This document shows, in pieces, positions 32,801 to 44,800 of a stretch of DNA of 64,000 nucleotides. Position 1 is the first letter of the stretch. Every line of letters begins with the position of its first letter. The notes beneath the pieces are model-generated. The model saw only the letters and a program-made list of their open reading frames with translations. It was not told where the DNA came from and made no database searches. Source of the stretch: Monarcha castaneiventris obscurior (lineage: Eukaryota > Chordata > Aves > Passeriformes > Monarchidae); contig JAMPIT010000476.1 of assembly GCA_026261815.1 (NCBI GenBank), positions 4,553,501 to 4,617,500 on the forward strand. Direction: 5' to 3'. The position numbers and the translations under genes are program-made.

Positions 32801-35800
32801 AGAAGGACCTTGTCAATGCCAAAGAGGAGCTGGAGCTAATGGCAAAGAAGGAAAGGGAAAGCAGGGTGAGCTTGTGATGGAGTCTGTGCTGATCTCCCTT
32901 ATCTTCAGCAGACCTTAGGGCTGCCCCTCACTGGAGGTTTTGGACCCCACTGTTGTGAGGGTACCCGCAGTGAGAGAAATGGGGCAGCAGGGTGCAGGGG
33001 GGTGTTGGCTTTCAGAAGTCTCTGACAGGCTTCTCTTCCCTCTGCAGCGGGAGCTCACTGCTCTCCAGTCTGTCGTGGCCACACAGGAGGAGGAGCTGCA
33101 GGTGCAGGCCTCAGATATTGAATCCTTGACCAGAACCATCCAGATCAAAGAGGATCTCATCAAGGTGAGATACCATGCTAGGCTGGGTCAGTTCCACCTG
33201 GGAAGGCTGCAGAGGAGTCTTTTTGTCCCACACATCCTCAGAGCAGTGTGGCTGGCTGGCTGTGGATGCTGTTGCTCCTGGTTTGATTACAGCTCTCTCT
33301 GTTCCTTCAGCCAGAAGGCAAAGGCCACAAACTCCCAGACTGTTGTTATTTGGTGTTTTACCAAACACCCTCCTTCAAGTCCTTTAATCAGAATGCATCA
33401 TGTCCCTTCTTGGTTCTTCCTGCAGACTATGGTTTATGCTTAATCCACTCTCAGTGCTTTGGCATTCTTTTCTTAGGAGACCTGGATCTTTACAAACACT
33501 GGAAACCTTTGGCAGTTGCATTCCAGGGAGGTTTGTGAAGGTCCAGCTGTCTTTGTTAGTGATTCCTTCCTCACTGAGCCCTCCTGCTGTTTGTTGGTTT
33601 TCAGGATCTGCAGATGCAGCTGGTGGATCCTGAAGAAATTCCAGCCATGGAAAGGCTGACACAAGAAGTGCTGGTGCTTCGGGAGAAAGTGGCCGTAGCA
33701 GAGTCACGAGGACAGGAGGCTACTGGAAACAGAAGGCAGCAGGTAGTGTGCCAGTGGGGCAAGCTTGGGTGTGTTTGTATTTCTGCTGGTGCTGTTACGA
33801 GGCTTTGTTTTCAGCCTTTGCCTATGCTGAGATGTGCTTGTTCTCGGAAGCTGACTGTGTGAATGTGGGAATACAGAGAAGATCAGTTCTCTTTAGCACT
33901 TGTCCAAAGGACAAAGTTTTTTGGGAGTCCAGGGATGACATGGATCAACTTGGACACAAGCAAGAGAGGAAGGAGAATCCCCACTTTGTCAGGGACACCT
34001 GGATGCCTCCTTTGATTTCTGTCTCTATTTAAGAGCTGCATCTTGTCTCTTCTCTCTAACCAGTTGTTACTGATGCTGGAAGGGCTGGTGGCTGAGAGGA
34101 ACCGATTAAATGAGGCTCTTCAGGCAGAGAGGCAGCTCTATGGCAGCCTGGTGAAGTTTCATACACATCCAGACAGGTAAGTGAGGCTGCCTTGACTCTG
34201 TGCTGCCCTGCTCTACTGCCAGGGCAGGTGTGGGTGGCCCAATGGGGCAGTCCCTGAAACAGGGATCATTCTGCAAGTCTGAGAGCTTTTCAGTGGGGAA
34301 AGAGGGAGTTTAGGCAAAGGATTAGCCAAAATCTTTGAGAGTCCAAGTTTTAGGCTGTCTTTTTCCCTTGAAGAGGCTGCAGTGGCCAGCTTTAAATGCT
34401 CCCTAAACTCCCCCATTGTCATGGGATTTCCATCTCTGTTCCTTGGCTTACCTCTTCTCAGCTCAGTTTCCCACCCACACTTGGCCACCTTTCAGAGACT
34501 GCTGTCAAATTCCCAGCCAACTCTTGGGTTGATAAGGATCTCTCTAGGTGCTTGTCGAGGCAGTTGCCTGTCCCCTGCATTAATCCCCTGCCCTTCACAG
34601 GGCTGCAGCCTCTGGGATATTTGAGCTACCTGATAGCAAGGGAGCACATAAGTGGAGTGCTTGGGAAAGTACTGAAGAACAGCTGTGACTCCGAGGCCCC
34701 TACCATGGGCTGGGGCCTTTTTTGGGGGTGGCTGTGCTCTGGAGAGGTCTGAGGTGAAGCAGGAGGTGGCTGAGCTGCCTGGGGAGCACCCGGGGCTGTG
34801 CCTGGCGTCGATGTCCCTGATGGAGGGGCCTGTTTGGTGTGTGCTGGCTGCAGCCTGTCTAACCCTCTTCCCTTCTGTGCCGCGTGTCCGCTTAGCGCTG
34901 CGAGAGACCACGCTCTGCAGGTGGAGCTGGAAGGGGTCCACGAGCTCCGGGGACAGCTGGAAGAAGCTCTTGGAAGAAGCTTGGAGTGTTTGAGCAGGCT
35001 GGAGACACAGGGCGCCATAGGAGGTGGGGAACAGGAGCGTGTGAGAGTCCTACCCCAGCATGCCTTCTGAGCACTGGCGCTCGCCCGCCTGCCACAGAAA
35101 CGGTTCACTAACCTGCCTCACTGACTCTGAGCTTTGGTACTTAGTGATGGTACGATAGAACTGGTGCAGGGCTTGTTTTTGTTTTATTTTTGAGCTGCTT
35201 TGGAAACGGCGATCAGTGCAATCCACCTGTGTCTCGTGTATGTTCCTGTCTGACCCACCCTGGTGGCCACTGATGTATTTGCACATTCAAATCATTCCAT
35301 TTTAGTTATTCCCCTCTATCTCCCTTCTCTTCCCACCACCATGGGCCAAATAAAGATTCCCTATCTCTGAAGGAAACACCAGATGTTTTCTATCATCTCC
35401 CAAGTGCATGAGTGTGAGTTTTTGTATTCCCTCACCATTTTTCTTACCCAGTGACATCCACCCCTTGGGTTGATGGTGGCTGGCCCAAAGGGAGACAGTG
35501 TATATGGAAAAGTATGTTCCAGAGATGGAGAATTCAGGACGTGGGGACACTTGCCTGGGCCTTTTACACAAGACTTGAGTGTAGAACCAGCAATTCAGTT
35601 TATGCTTAAACCAAATCCTACCCCAGTGTTGATGATTTTACTGACTGGCTTTTTTTTTCCTAACTGTAAGTTGTTTCAATCTAACTTGCAAGTGCCTTCA
35701 TGGGAGAGCTTCCTCCTCTTTTTGACAGATAGTTTGGGGGAACTGAGACCTGTCCCTGCTCCCAGGGTCTGGGCTGGGTCTGCTCCCCCACTCGAACGTG

Positions 35801-38800
35801 CACATATCCCTTACATGCTCCATGTGCCCCTTGGGCCATGGGCAGGCCCCTATTTCTGAGGTGCTGGGGACTGTCCCCCTCGGCACCACTGCATACCTTT
35901 TCCAGGCTCTCTTCCACCTCCTCTGGGAGTGTGGGAGCTGGTGTGAAAGCTGAAAAACAGTAGCAACAACCTTCCAAAGACCAAGGCTTCCTGTGCACAG
36001 TGGGCTGTGGACCTGCTGTCTTGTACTCAAGTCACTTCTCAAAAGGGAAGGAGCAAATTTTGCACCTCTGAGCATCTGTTTCTGCTTGCTGGGGAGGCTG
36101 AACAAGGAGCAGGCGGAGCAGAAGAACTCCATTGTGCTGGGCTGCACACCTGGACCTGTGACTGCTCTGCTGCATGGCTCCTTGCAACTGCTTCAGATGG
36201 CACTGCCTGTCCCGTGCCTTGTGCTGCACTGAGGGCTTCTCCGTGTGTCACACGGGGATGGGAGGTAGCAGAGCTCTCCCTTTGCATGCAGCAGGTCAGC
36301 AGTGCCCCTCTGGGTCAGCACTCAGCTGCACTGTGACCGCAGCAGTTCCCCTGTGGCCTGAAGGAACACATCTGGGAGCTGCCCAGCAGCTCTGGATGTT
36401 AGCTCTTCCTTTCTTGTGTTTCATCTCATTCCCTTCCTCTCACTTCTTTGTGTAGCACCATCTTCTCTTCATCCTTTTGCTTCTTACTTTGTAGAAGCCT
36501 TTGTGTCCCTGTCCTTACCTTTCCATCTTCCCTCTGCCATCCTGGCGCTGATGCCCAGCTGGTCCCTAGGGTACCACGGAGCCCAGGACCCAGCCCAGAC
36601 TCATTGACATGGGCTGAGAGAACTCTCAGCTGGTGCTCAGGCATCTCCCTTCTCCACCTGTGCCCTAGATCTGTCCCTGCCTCTGTTAGACCCACTGCTG
36701 TGAAGTGCCCCTTAGGGGCAGTGTTATCCTAGGCTCAGGTGCCCCAACTTTTCTGGTTTATTCTTTAAGGGCTCCTCTTATCCCTGATATTCCTGCCTGG
36801 TCATTCCCTGCAGGATTACCACCCTGAGCATTCCCTGCCTGAGATCACCCTCTGTCAAACTGTGCAGTGCTTTGTGCTGTCTCATAGCTCTTTGTGGCAG
36901 TCACTCCTTCCTCTGAACTTCCCCAAGGACCCTGCTTCCCTTGTTCCCAGCAGCATGAAGGCTCCTGTGCAGCCAGCGTACCTGGGTGTGCCGTGCTTGT
37001 GGGCCATGTGTAGTCTGCAAGCATGTAACTAATTCTCTATGCCTTCAGGCTGGGCTGAAAGCCCGAGGAGTCTGGAAAAGTAGTGCTGCGGCTGCATTTC
37101 TTGTCTCCTGTGCTGGTGGCACACACAGCTGAGCAGCCTGGTTTGCTCCTGCTGTGATGGAGGGTTCAAGCACATGGTGACCACCAGCCTGGGCACAGCT
37201 GCCCTGTGTGCACACATCTCTGCTCCTCAGCACCAGCTTCCTCTTCTGCCCCTTGTTTTTAGTTGGTTTTGGGATCATTTTTCCTTGAGAATTGCGCTCC
37301 CTTTTACTCCTCAGCCCTGGAGTGCTGGGAGCCATGCGGGCAGTGGTGAGAGGTGGGATGCTGTGCCCTGGCACAAGAGCTGGTTCTCCCATGTTCCCAG
37401 AGCAGCTGTGCAGGCTGCGTGTCCCTTTGCCATGGTGACCCACCTTGAGAGCCACGTGGCCCTCAGCCCCCCGGCAAAGCCTGCGGCCCACGGTCTGCAT
37501 CCTCTCATCCTTCAGGGCCCACAGGCACTGCTGTCTCTCTGGCTGCTTCAGCAACCAGCGGGTTGTGTCCCTGGGGGCTCACAGAGCTGCGCTTTGGCTG
37601 TGCTGAGTGCCACCTACAGGAGCCGCTCCTTCCCTGCGATGCTGCTGCCACTTCCAGCTGTTGCCGAGTTTGCTCCCAGGACAGATTTTTTTCCGTGATG
37701 GCTGTCCCTGCTCCCTGGGGCATGGTTGCTTCAGTGGCAGGCTCCACCATGCAGGGTGATGTCTACCCACGTTCAGCAGTGAGATGCCCCACATTTTTGC
37801 AGCCTCATGGCAGCTGCTTGTGACATGTGGGTCTCCTGAGTGTGTCCCTATCTATGAGCACAGTGCCCTGTTAAAAACTGCCCTGCTGCAAAGCATGTTC
37901 CTGGCTGGTCCTTGGCTATTCTTCCTGAGAGCCAGATGCTTCCCCACTGGCTTCCCCTTCACCAGTGATGCTTGGCATCTTTCCCGACAGCATTTCTTTG
38001 TGTTCCCCTGCTCTGTGTTCTGCCTTGCCTGGCAGCTCCACATTTGATGGTGATGGATTTGGCCACAGGCAAAGCAGTTGCCGCTCCTTTGGTGCACAGG
38101 CAGCTGTGGAGCCTGGCCCTGCACAGCCCTAGGGGAGAGTCTTGGGCCCTGTCTAAACGTCCCTCTCCCTGGGGAGAAGAGGGGTTGGGGATACACCCAT
38201 CCTCCAGCTGCCCAGAAAAGGGGTTCGAGCCTTCACCCAGGATTTGGCACCAAGGGGACAGGAGTAGAGCTATGTGCAACCAGAACATGACCCCAGCTCA
38301 GCCCAAGCCCCCCATTTACTGTGGTATGGGACACAAGTGTCCCTTTATCTCTGCAAAGCCAGCACAGGGCTTGCAATGAGCCCCAGGCCATGCCTGACAG
38401 CAGGGCCTGGGCACTGTGGTCAGGGTGGCTGCTCCCAGGCTGCCCCTGCCTAGGCAGGTGATGGTGGGGTGTGCACCCCAATCCTCCTGCCAGCTTGGAG
38501 TAGTGCCAGCGAGGCTCTCTGACTAAGCTCGTGCTGCTGGCTATGGCTGCAGGGCGGGCGGTGCATGTGCCTGTGTGTCAGGGCAGCCAGCACAGGATGC
38601 GGATGGAGCAGGTACCACTGCTGAGTTCCCACCCCCGGGGCTGTCCCCTCCTTCAGTGATGGGCCAGCACAGGGTGCTGGGTTGGGGCTCCAGCGTGCAG
38701 GGAGGGGGTGGCAGCACCCAGGAACAGCAGGGAAGCCTCAGTCTAGCTGGGAGTGTCCCAGAGCCAGGTGCGCATGAGAGCAGCCATCTGCCGTGGGGCT

Positions 38801-41800
38801 GCCCGCAGTGTCCATGGGTATCACCAGGGAGGAGGGGACAGAGGCAGTGCTGACAGTGCCGCTGCTCTGAGCGCCTCGTTGTGCTGTGCTGTCCCCTAGG
38901 TCAGGCCGCAGGTACACACACCGATGATGCCAGCACCAACTTCACCGACAGCATGAAGGAGGAGGCAGCCCGTGGCTTGGCAACCCAGCAGGTGAGTCAG
39001 GGCAGCGCGAAGGAACAGGGGTGGCAGAGCTGGGCACTGCGCCACTGCCAAACTGCATCCCAGCCCCTTCGGAAACGTCCCTGTCACCCTCTGTCTTTGT
39101 CCCGCTAGAGCAAGCCCCGGGCCCGCAAGGAAAACAGGGGCACGGAAAGGAGCACAGCACCCACCGTGCCAGAACGGGAGCTGCGGGCTGAGGAGGAGCT
39201 GCGGGAGCTGAAGGCGCAGCTGGAGGAAGCCGGCTTCTCCTCTGTCTCCCACATCAGGCAAGAGCTCTGGGTCTCTGCAGCCAGGGGCGGCTGGAGGAGG
39301 CATCCTGCATCCCGGCCTCTGCCTGTCCTTTACCGTGCCTTGTGCCCCCAGGAAGGCCATGCTGAGCCTGTGCCTGGAAAACGCCGAGCTGAAAGAGCGG
39401 ATGGGTGAAGCCACGTCGCTGCTGGAGAGCGGGGAGCAGGAGGAGCCTGCTCTGGGCAGCCCCCTGGCCCCTGAGCCCCGTAGGCTGCAGCGGAAGAGCC
39501 GCAGTTCCCTTGGGGACCGCCCGGCCGGGGGCAGCGGGGATGGCCAGGGACTCACAGCAGAGAGGGGAACTGTGCCCACCAAACGGCCAGCGCTGGAGGC
39601 TCGATCCCAGGATGACATGGCCAAGAGACCCTGCCCTGGCAGCCCGGGTGGAGGGGACGGGAGCAATGTAAGTGCACAGGGAACCAGGATGGACATGGAG
39701 ATAGAGATGGGGATGAGGGTGGAAATGGGGAGCTGATAGCCCATCTTCCCTCCGGCAGGGTGGGGGCTGGCCAGGGCTGGGCGCAGAGCTGCGCTCCCAG
39801 GTGGCACAGGGCCAAAGGCAGTGCCAGGAGCTGCAGGATAAGCTTGCTGCCTCGGAGGCCACAGTGCGGGCACAAGCTGAGCAGCTGGAGAAGTACCATG
39901 TCCTGCTCCGTGAGTTAAAACCCGGGGTGGGGTGGGGCTGTGCTCTGAGCCTGGCATGCCCTGTGCACTGTGCTGTGCACGGGGCAGGGGTGGTGAATCC
40001 TGCCCGGGGGACCCTGAGCTGGTGGGGCTGCCCAGCAGGTGAACCTCAGACCCAGCAGCTCAGCAAGCAAGTGCAGGTGGACTTCCAGGACCTGGGCTAT
40101 GAGACCTGTGGGCGAAGTGAGACTGAAGCTGACCGTGACGAGACCACCAGCCCTGGTAAGGACAGCCAGGGTTCCAGGGATCCCTGTGCTTTGCCCACCT
40201 GGTGTAGAGAAATGACACACTGTGCTCTCTGCAGAGTGTGAGGAACCAGATGTATTCAGTGAGACAAGCCTGGGTGAGGAGCTGGGGTCCCTGTGCCAGC
40301 CAGGGATGTCCAGAGCAGGCAAAACTGCCCAGAAAACCATGGCCCTGGAGGATGTGGAGGCCCTGCACCAGCACATCCAGGACCTCAAAGCCCAGCTGCT
40401 CAATGCCAACAAGGTGATCCAGAGCCTGCAGCGCCGTGCCCGCTCCATCTCCGTCACCAGTGGCTACACCTCGGGTGCTGAGCGGCCCCTGCCAGATCCC
40501 AAGGCCTTGGCATCCCCAGCCCACAGCCTCACGGATGAGGATGAGGGCTGGCAGTCAGATGGCCATGGCACGCTCTGCCCACCTGCCCTGCGGGCACACC
40601 GCGACCTGCAGAGCCTGGTGCACCGCGTCGCCCTGCTCGAGGCACAGCTGCCTGCAGTCAAGCATGGAGGCACTTTGCCCAAGGAGCTGCAATCTGCCAC
40701 TTGGCCAGGGTATGGCCCTGGGGACTGGGACCAGATGGGGAAACACGGGGATTTCCAGGGGTTTCCCAAGGGTGGTGGCTCCTTGTTGCCTGGTTTCCCT
40801 GCAGGCAGGTTCCTGGGGTGTTTTTATGGTGGGGCAGCGTCCCAGCAGTGGATGGTGCACAGACTCCCTCCATGGCACCTCATCCCTGGTTTGTTCTCAG
40901 GGAGTCTGGCTGCCCTGTGAACGCCCTGCTTGCCCATCTCTCTTAGGAAATACAACTCGTTGATCCAGGCACAGGCTCGGGAGCTCTCCCACTTGCGGCA
41001 GATGCTGCGGGAGGGCCGTGGGGTGAGCCGCAGCCTGGCCCAGCACCTGCGGGATGCCCTGCGGTCCTTTGAGGACCTTCTTCGTGGCACTGACATCGAC
41101 TACTACCTGGGCCAGGGCTTTCGGGAGCAGCTGGCCCAGGGCAGGCAGCTGGCTGAGAGGCTCAGCGACAAGCTGGGCACCAGTAAGTACCTCTGGGGGG
41201 GCAGTGGGGCTGGATATTGTGGATGTGCAAGGGGTCAGGAAGGGATGCTTTGATGGGTGAAAAGCAGTAGACACACATCATGGGCTGTGTGGGATGTCTG
41301 CTTTGAGCTGGGCTGTTCTGTTCTGCTATGGCTCTGTCTGGGACCAGGCATCCTGGGGCATGGAGACACTGACTGGCTCTTCTCTGGCTTGGTGTTTCAG
41401 GAGATCGACAAGATGGAGAGGATAAAACCAGTCACGAACTCCTGGCACAGAGGTACCTGTTCGCCAGGAAGGGTTTGTGGGATGCGGTTGGCATGGGCAG
41501 CCTGAGGTCTATCACTTCTCTTGGGGTGGGGGCCCAGGGCGCCCTTGGGGTCTCTGCTTCAGGTGGATGTCGTGGGGTTGCCTCTGCTCTGGGGATGAGA
41601 AGCCCCACAGGCGCTCCATGTCTCTGAGCAGCCTTGCATCATTAGTGGGACATGGCATGTGGGGCATCATGTAGGAAAGAGCTGTGGGATGGAGGTCAGA
41701 CCTGGTGACGGGCTACCTCTGCAGGCTCAGGCAGGAGCTCCAGGAGAAGAAGGTGATTGAGAGCCTGGAAGTGAAGCTGCAGGAGCGCTCTGAGTCCCCA

Positions 41801-44800
41801 GGTAGCAGCTGCCCGCCCTCGGAATCATCCCACTCTGCCAGCAGCTCATCCTTCACCTCTGAGGGGCTGGAGCCCTGCTCCGATGGGGATGCGGCCAGCG
41901 AGTACAGCCAGTGCCACGAGGAGCCCGCCCAACATGCAGGTACCTTACAGTGGCCAGGGCCCGCAACTGTGGTGCCTCTGGACACTGGGACTTGGCTTCT
42001 CAGGGTGTGCCAGGGTCCCCAGTGCCCTGGGGAGGAGGGCTCTCTGCTAGGCTGAGCCAGAGCCACTGTAACCTCTCTCTCCGTCTCTCTCCTGTCTCTA
42101 GGCCTTCACTTTGACTCTTTGTCCAAACCTGTTAGTGCCCCCCTGCCTGCCCTGACCCCCGGGCTGTCCCCTTTCCTACCTGCTGGGCCCCCTCCTCCCG
42201 TGGCCCCGCCACTCCTGGGCTGCTGCGGGAATTCTGTTTGCTCCCTGGCTGAGGCACAGCAGGAACTGCAGGTGCTCCAGAGGCAACTGGGAGAAAGTGA
42301 GCACACTGCCTCTTGGCTTGAGTTTGGTACTGCCTGCCCTGCATGTTGTGCTGTGATGCATCACCCCCCACCCTCTCTGACCTGCGTGTCCTGCCCTTGA
42401 TCTTCTCCTTCTTCTCGGGGCTATGGCTTTGAGGTTGGGTCCTGCCGCTCTTGCTGGGGGACAATAGAGACATGTGGCTCTCATGTAGAGGGGACCTGGT
42501 GGGTTGGATGGACCCATCCAGAGACAGCACTAGCCCATGGTGTGGGCACTGGCATATCCCAGGTCCTCTAGGAAAAGGCTGATTTGGTAAGTTTTTGTGT
42601 AGGAGCGGGGCTGAGACCCTCCACCTTATGTCACATAATCATCGAGTCCTGGGAGAGCCCCTGCTCTTCAGGGGGAACAGGTTTGATTGGCACAGGAGGT
42701 CAGCTATGGGGGACGCTGGGCTGCATTTTGCGCAGAGCAAGGGGGCAAAAAGCAGATGGAAGGTGTGTTGCCCCATTCTTCCTCCCTGCTCATTGTCCTT
42801 CTCCTCCTCCCCCCTTTGTCCTGTGTGTGCAGGTGTGACACTGCCCATGGCACCAGCAAAGCCCACAGTCCCACTGGGCCCGTTTGGAGAGGGCAGCAAA
42901 GTCCCAGCATCGTTCTGCCGACACGGTGCACTGCAGGGCCTGGCTGAGCTCCCCGGGGCCACCAACACCCGCACCCTCTGGGATATACCCCCGCCTGGCC
43001 AGCTGCTCTGTGGGGCTCTGCCCCTGGGGTACCCCTCCATCCAGAAGCTAACAGGTATGATCCATACTGGAGAGCACAGGGGTATCCCACCTGCATGTGG
43101 GGGAACTGGGAGGAGATCCGGCACAACTGTGGGACAGGGCTCTGCTATGGGGATGGCAAGAGGCAGGCGGCACAGCCTTTCCTGCCCTGAGCTGTGTCCC
43201 TGGCTGTGGCAGGGGCAGACCTGCTGGAGGAACACTTGGTGGAGATCCGCAACCTGCGCCAGCGCCTGGAGGAGTCCATCTGCACCAACGACCGGCTCCG
43301 GGAGCAGCTGGAGTGCCGCCTGGCCTCCACCAGCAAGGCCAGTGGTATGATGCTTCATGGGGCTGGGGCTGCCGGGGGCCAGGCTTTGCACACCCCACTG
43401 CTCATCCCGTGCACAACGGGGCACTGGGGAGAGAGACTCAGCACTGGTTGCCTCCACAGGATGTCCCAGTGATGTCTACGCCCAGACACCAGAATTGGGG
43501 CTGCAGCTGAGCAGGGAGAACCAGGCTCTGCATGAGGAAAACCGGACCCTGCGGCTCCAACGTGACCACCTCTCCCAAGGTAAGGCTGGGCCAGCATTCT
43601 GGGTCTGAGTCCCAGAGGGCACTGGCTGAGTGGGGTGGCGGTGACACCTCCACGCTCTGTCCCCAGAGCTGGCACGAGTGCAGGAGACACTCCTGGCTGC
43701 CTGCTCCCGGGCACGGGAGGCTGAAGCAGAGCTGGGCCAGAGGCGTGGGAAGCAGCGGAGGCTGGTGGAGGAGCTCAGTGAGTGCCAAGAGAGTGTCCGG
43801 CAGCTGCGGGACGAGCGGCGCTCTCTGCAGGAGGACAACAACAGGTAAGGTTTCAGCCATTGTGGCCTTGGGGCCACAAGACTGAAACCAGGCTGGCACT
43901 GGACCCACATGTCACCTCTGCAGGCTGCAGCACTCAGTGACACTCCTGCAGCAGCAGAGTGAGGAGCAGCGCCTGCTCCTGCAGACCCTGCGTGCAGAGC
44001 TGCACGTCTACGAGAGCCTCCCTGGCCCCTCTGCTGAGACACGAGCAGGTACGGGACCCGTGCACAGCATCCCTGCCCAGCTCCAGCTCTTGGGGTACTT
44101 GGCCCCTCTGCAACCCTTGGGTGGTCCCAAACACTTCTCCTGTAGCAGCAGGTGGCACACAGTGGCCCTGCTGGCAGGCAGAGAGGGAGGCCAGGACCCA
44201 CCAGCCCCAGGCACAGAGCCACATCTGTCTACAGGGGCTCAGATGTTTCTTGTTCCAGGCTGCTTCCCATCTCCTCCAGTGCGGGATGTTGGCACTAACT
44301 CAGCAGCTCCCCTCTTCTCCCCACTGCCCTCTGACACGTCGGTGATCCGACGGATGGACGGTGGGTACCAGAGCCTGCCCGCATGCAGGCCAGGCCTCAG
44401 GGACCTGACAAACTCATGGCAGCACCCTTGCTGCGCAGGACTGCAGAGCTCAGGGCAGAGTCAAATGCCTGGGATGGGACAGGGTGGGTCATGAGGGGAG
44501 CAGGCAGTGGTCTTCACTTAGCCCTGCTTGTTCCACAGAGCCACGTGGGACAGATGTGCTGGTGAGGAAGAGCGAGGGACTGACGGGGTCTCACGTTGTC
44601 GGCCGCCTGGACACGTACCGAGCCCTGGAACAGCACATCGTGGAGGGGAAGGCCTTGGCCCGGGAACTGATGTGTCTCACACGCCCGGCGCTCGGGCTGC
44701 CCAGCTGCCCACTCCCGGGACAGGAGGTAAAGTGTGGGCAAGACAGGGCTGGCAGTAGCTGGGGGCCAGACCCTCTGCGCACTGTGCATAATGTGGCTCC

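Noticed and set aside
38900..42296. Olduvai (DUF1220/NBPF) domain
   Set aside because: I could not recognise one in this part of the protein. A profile search would decide it.
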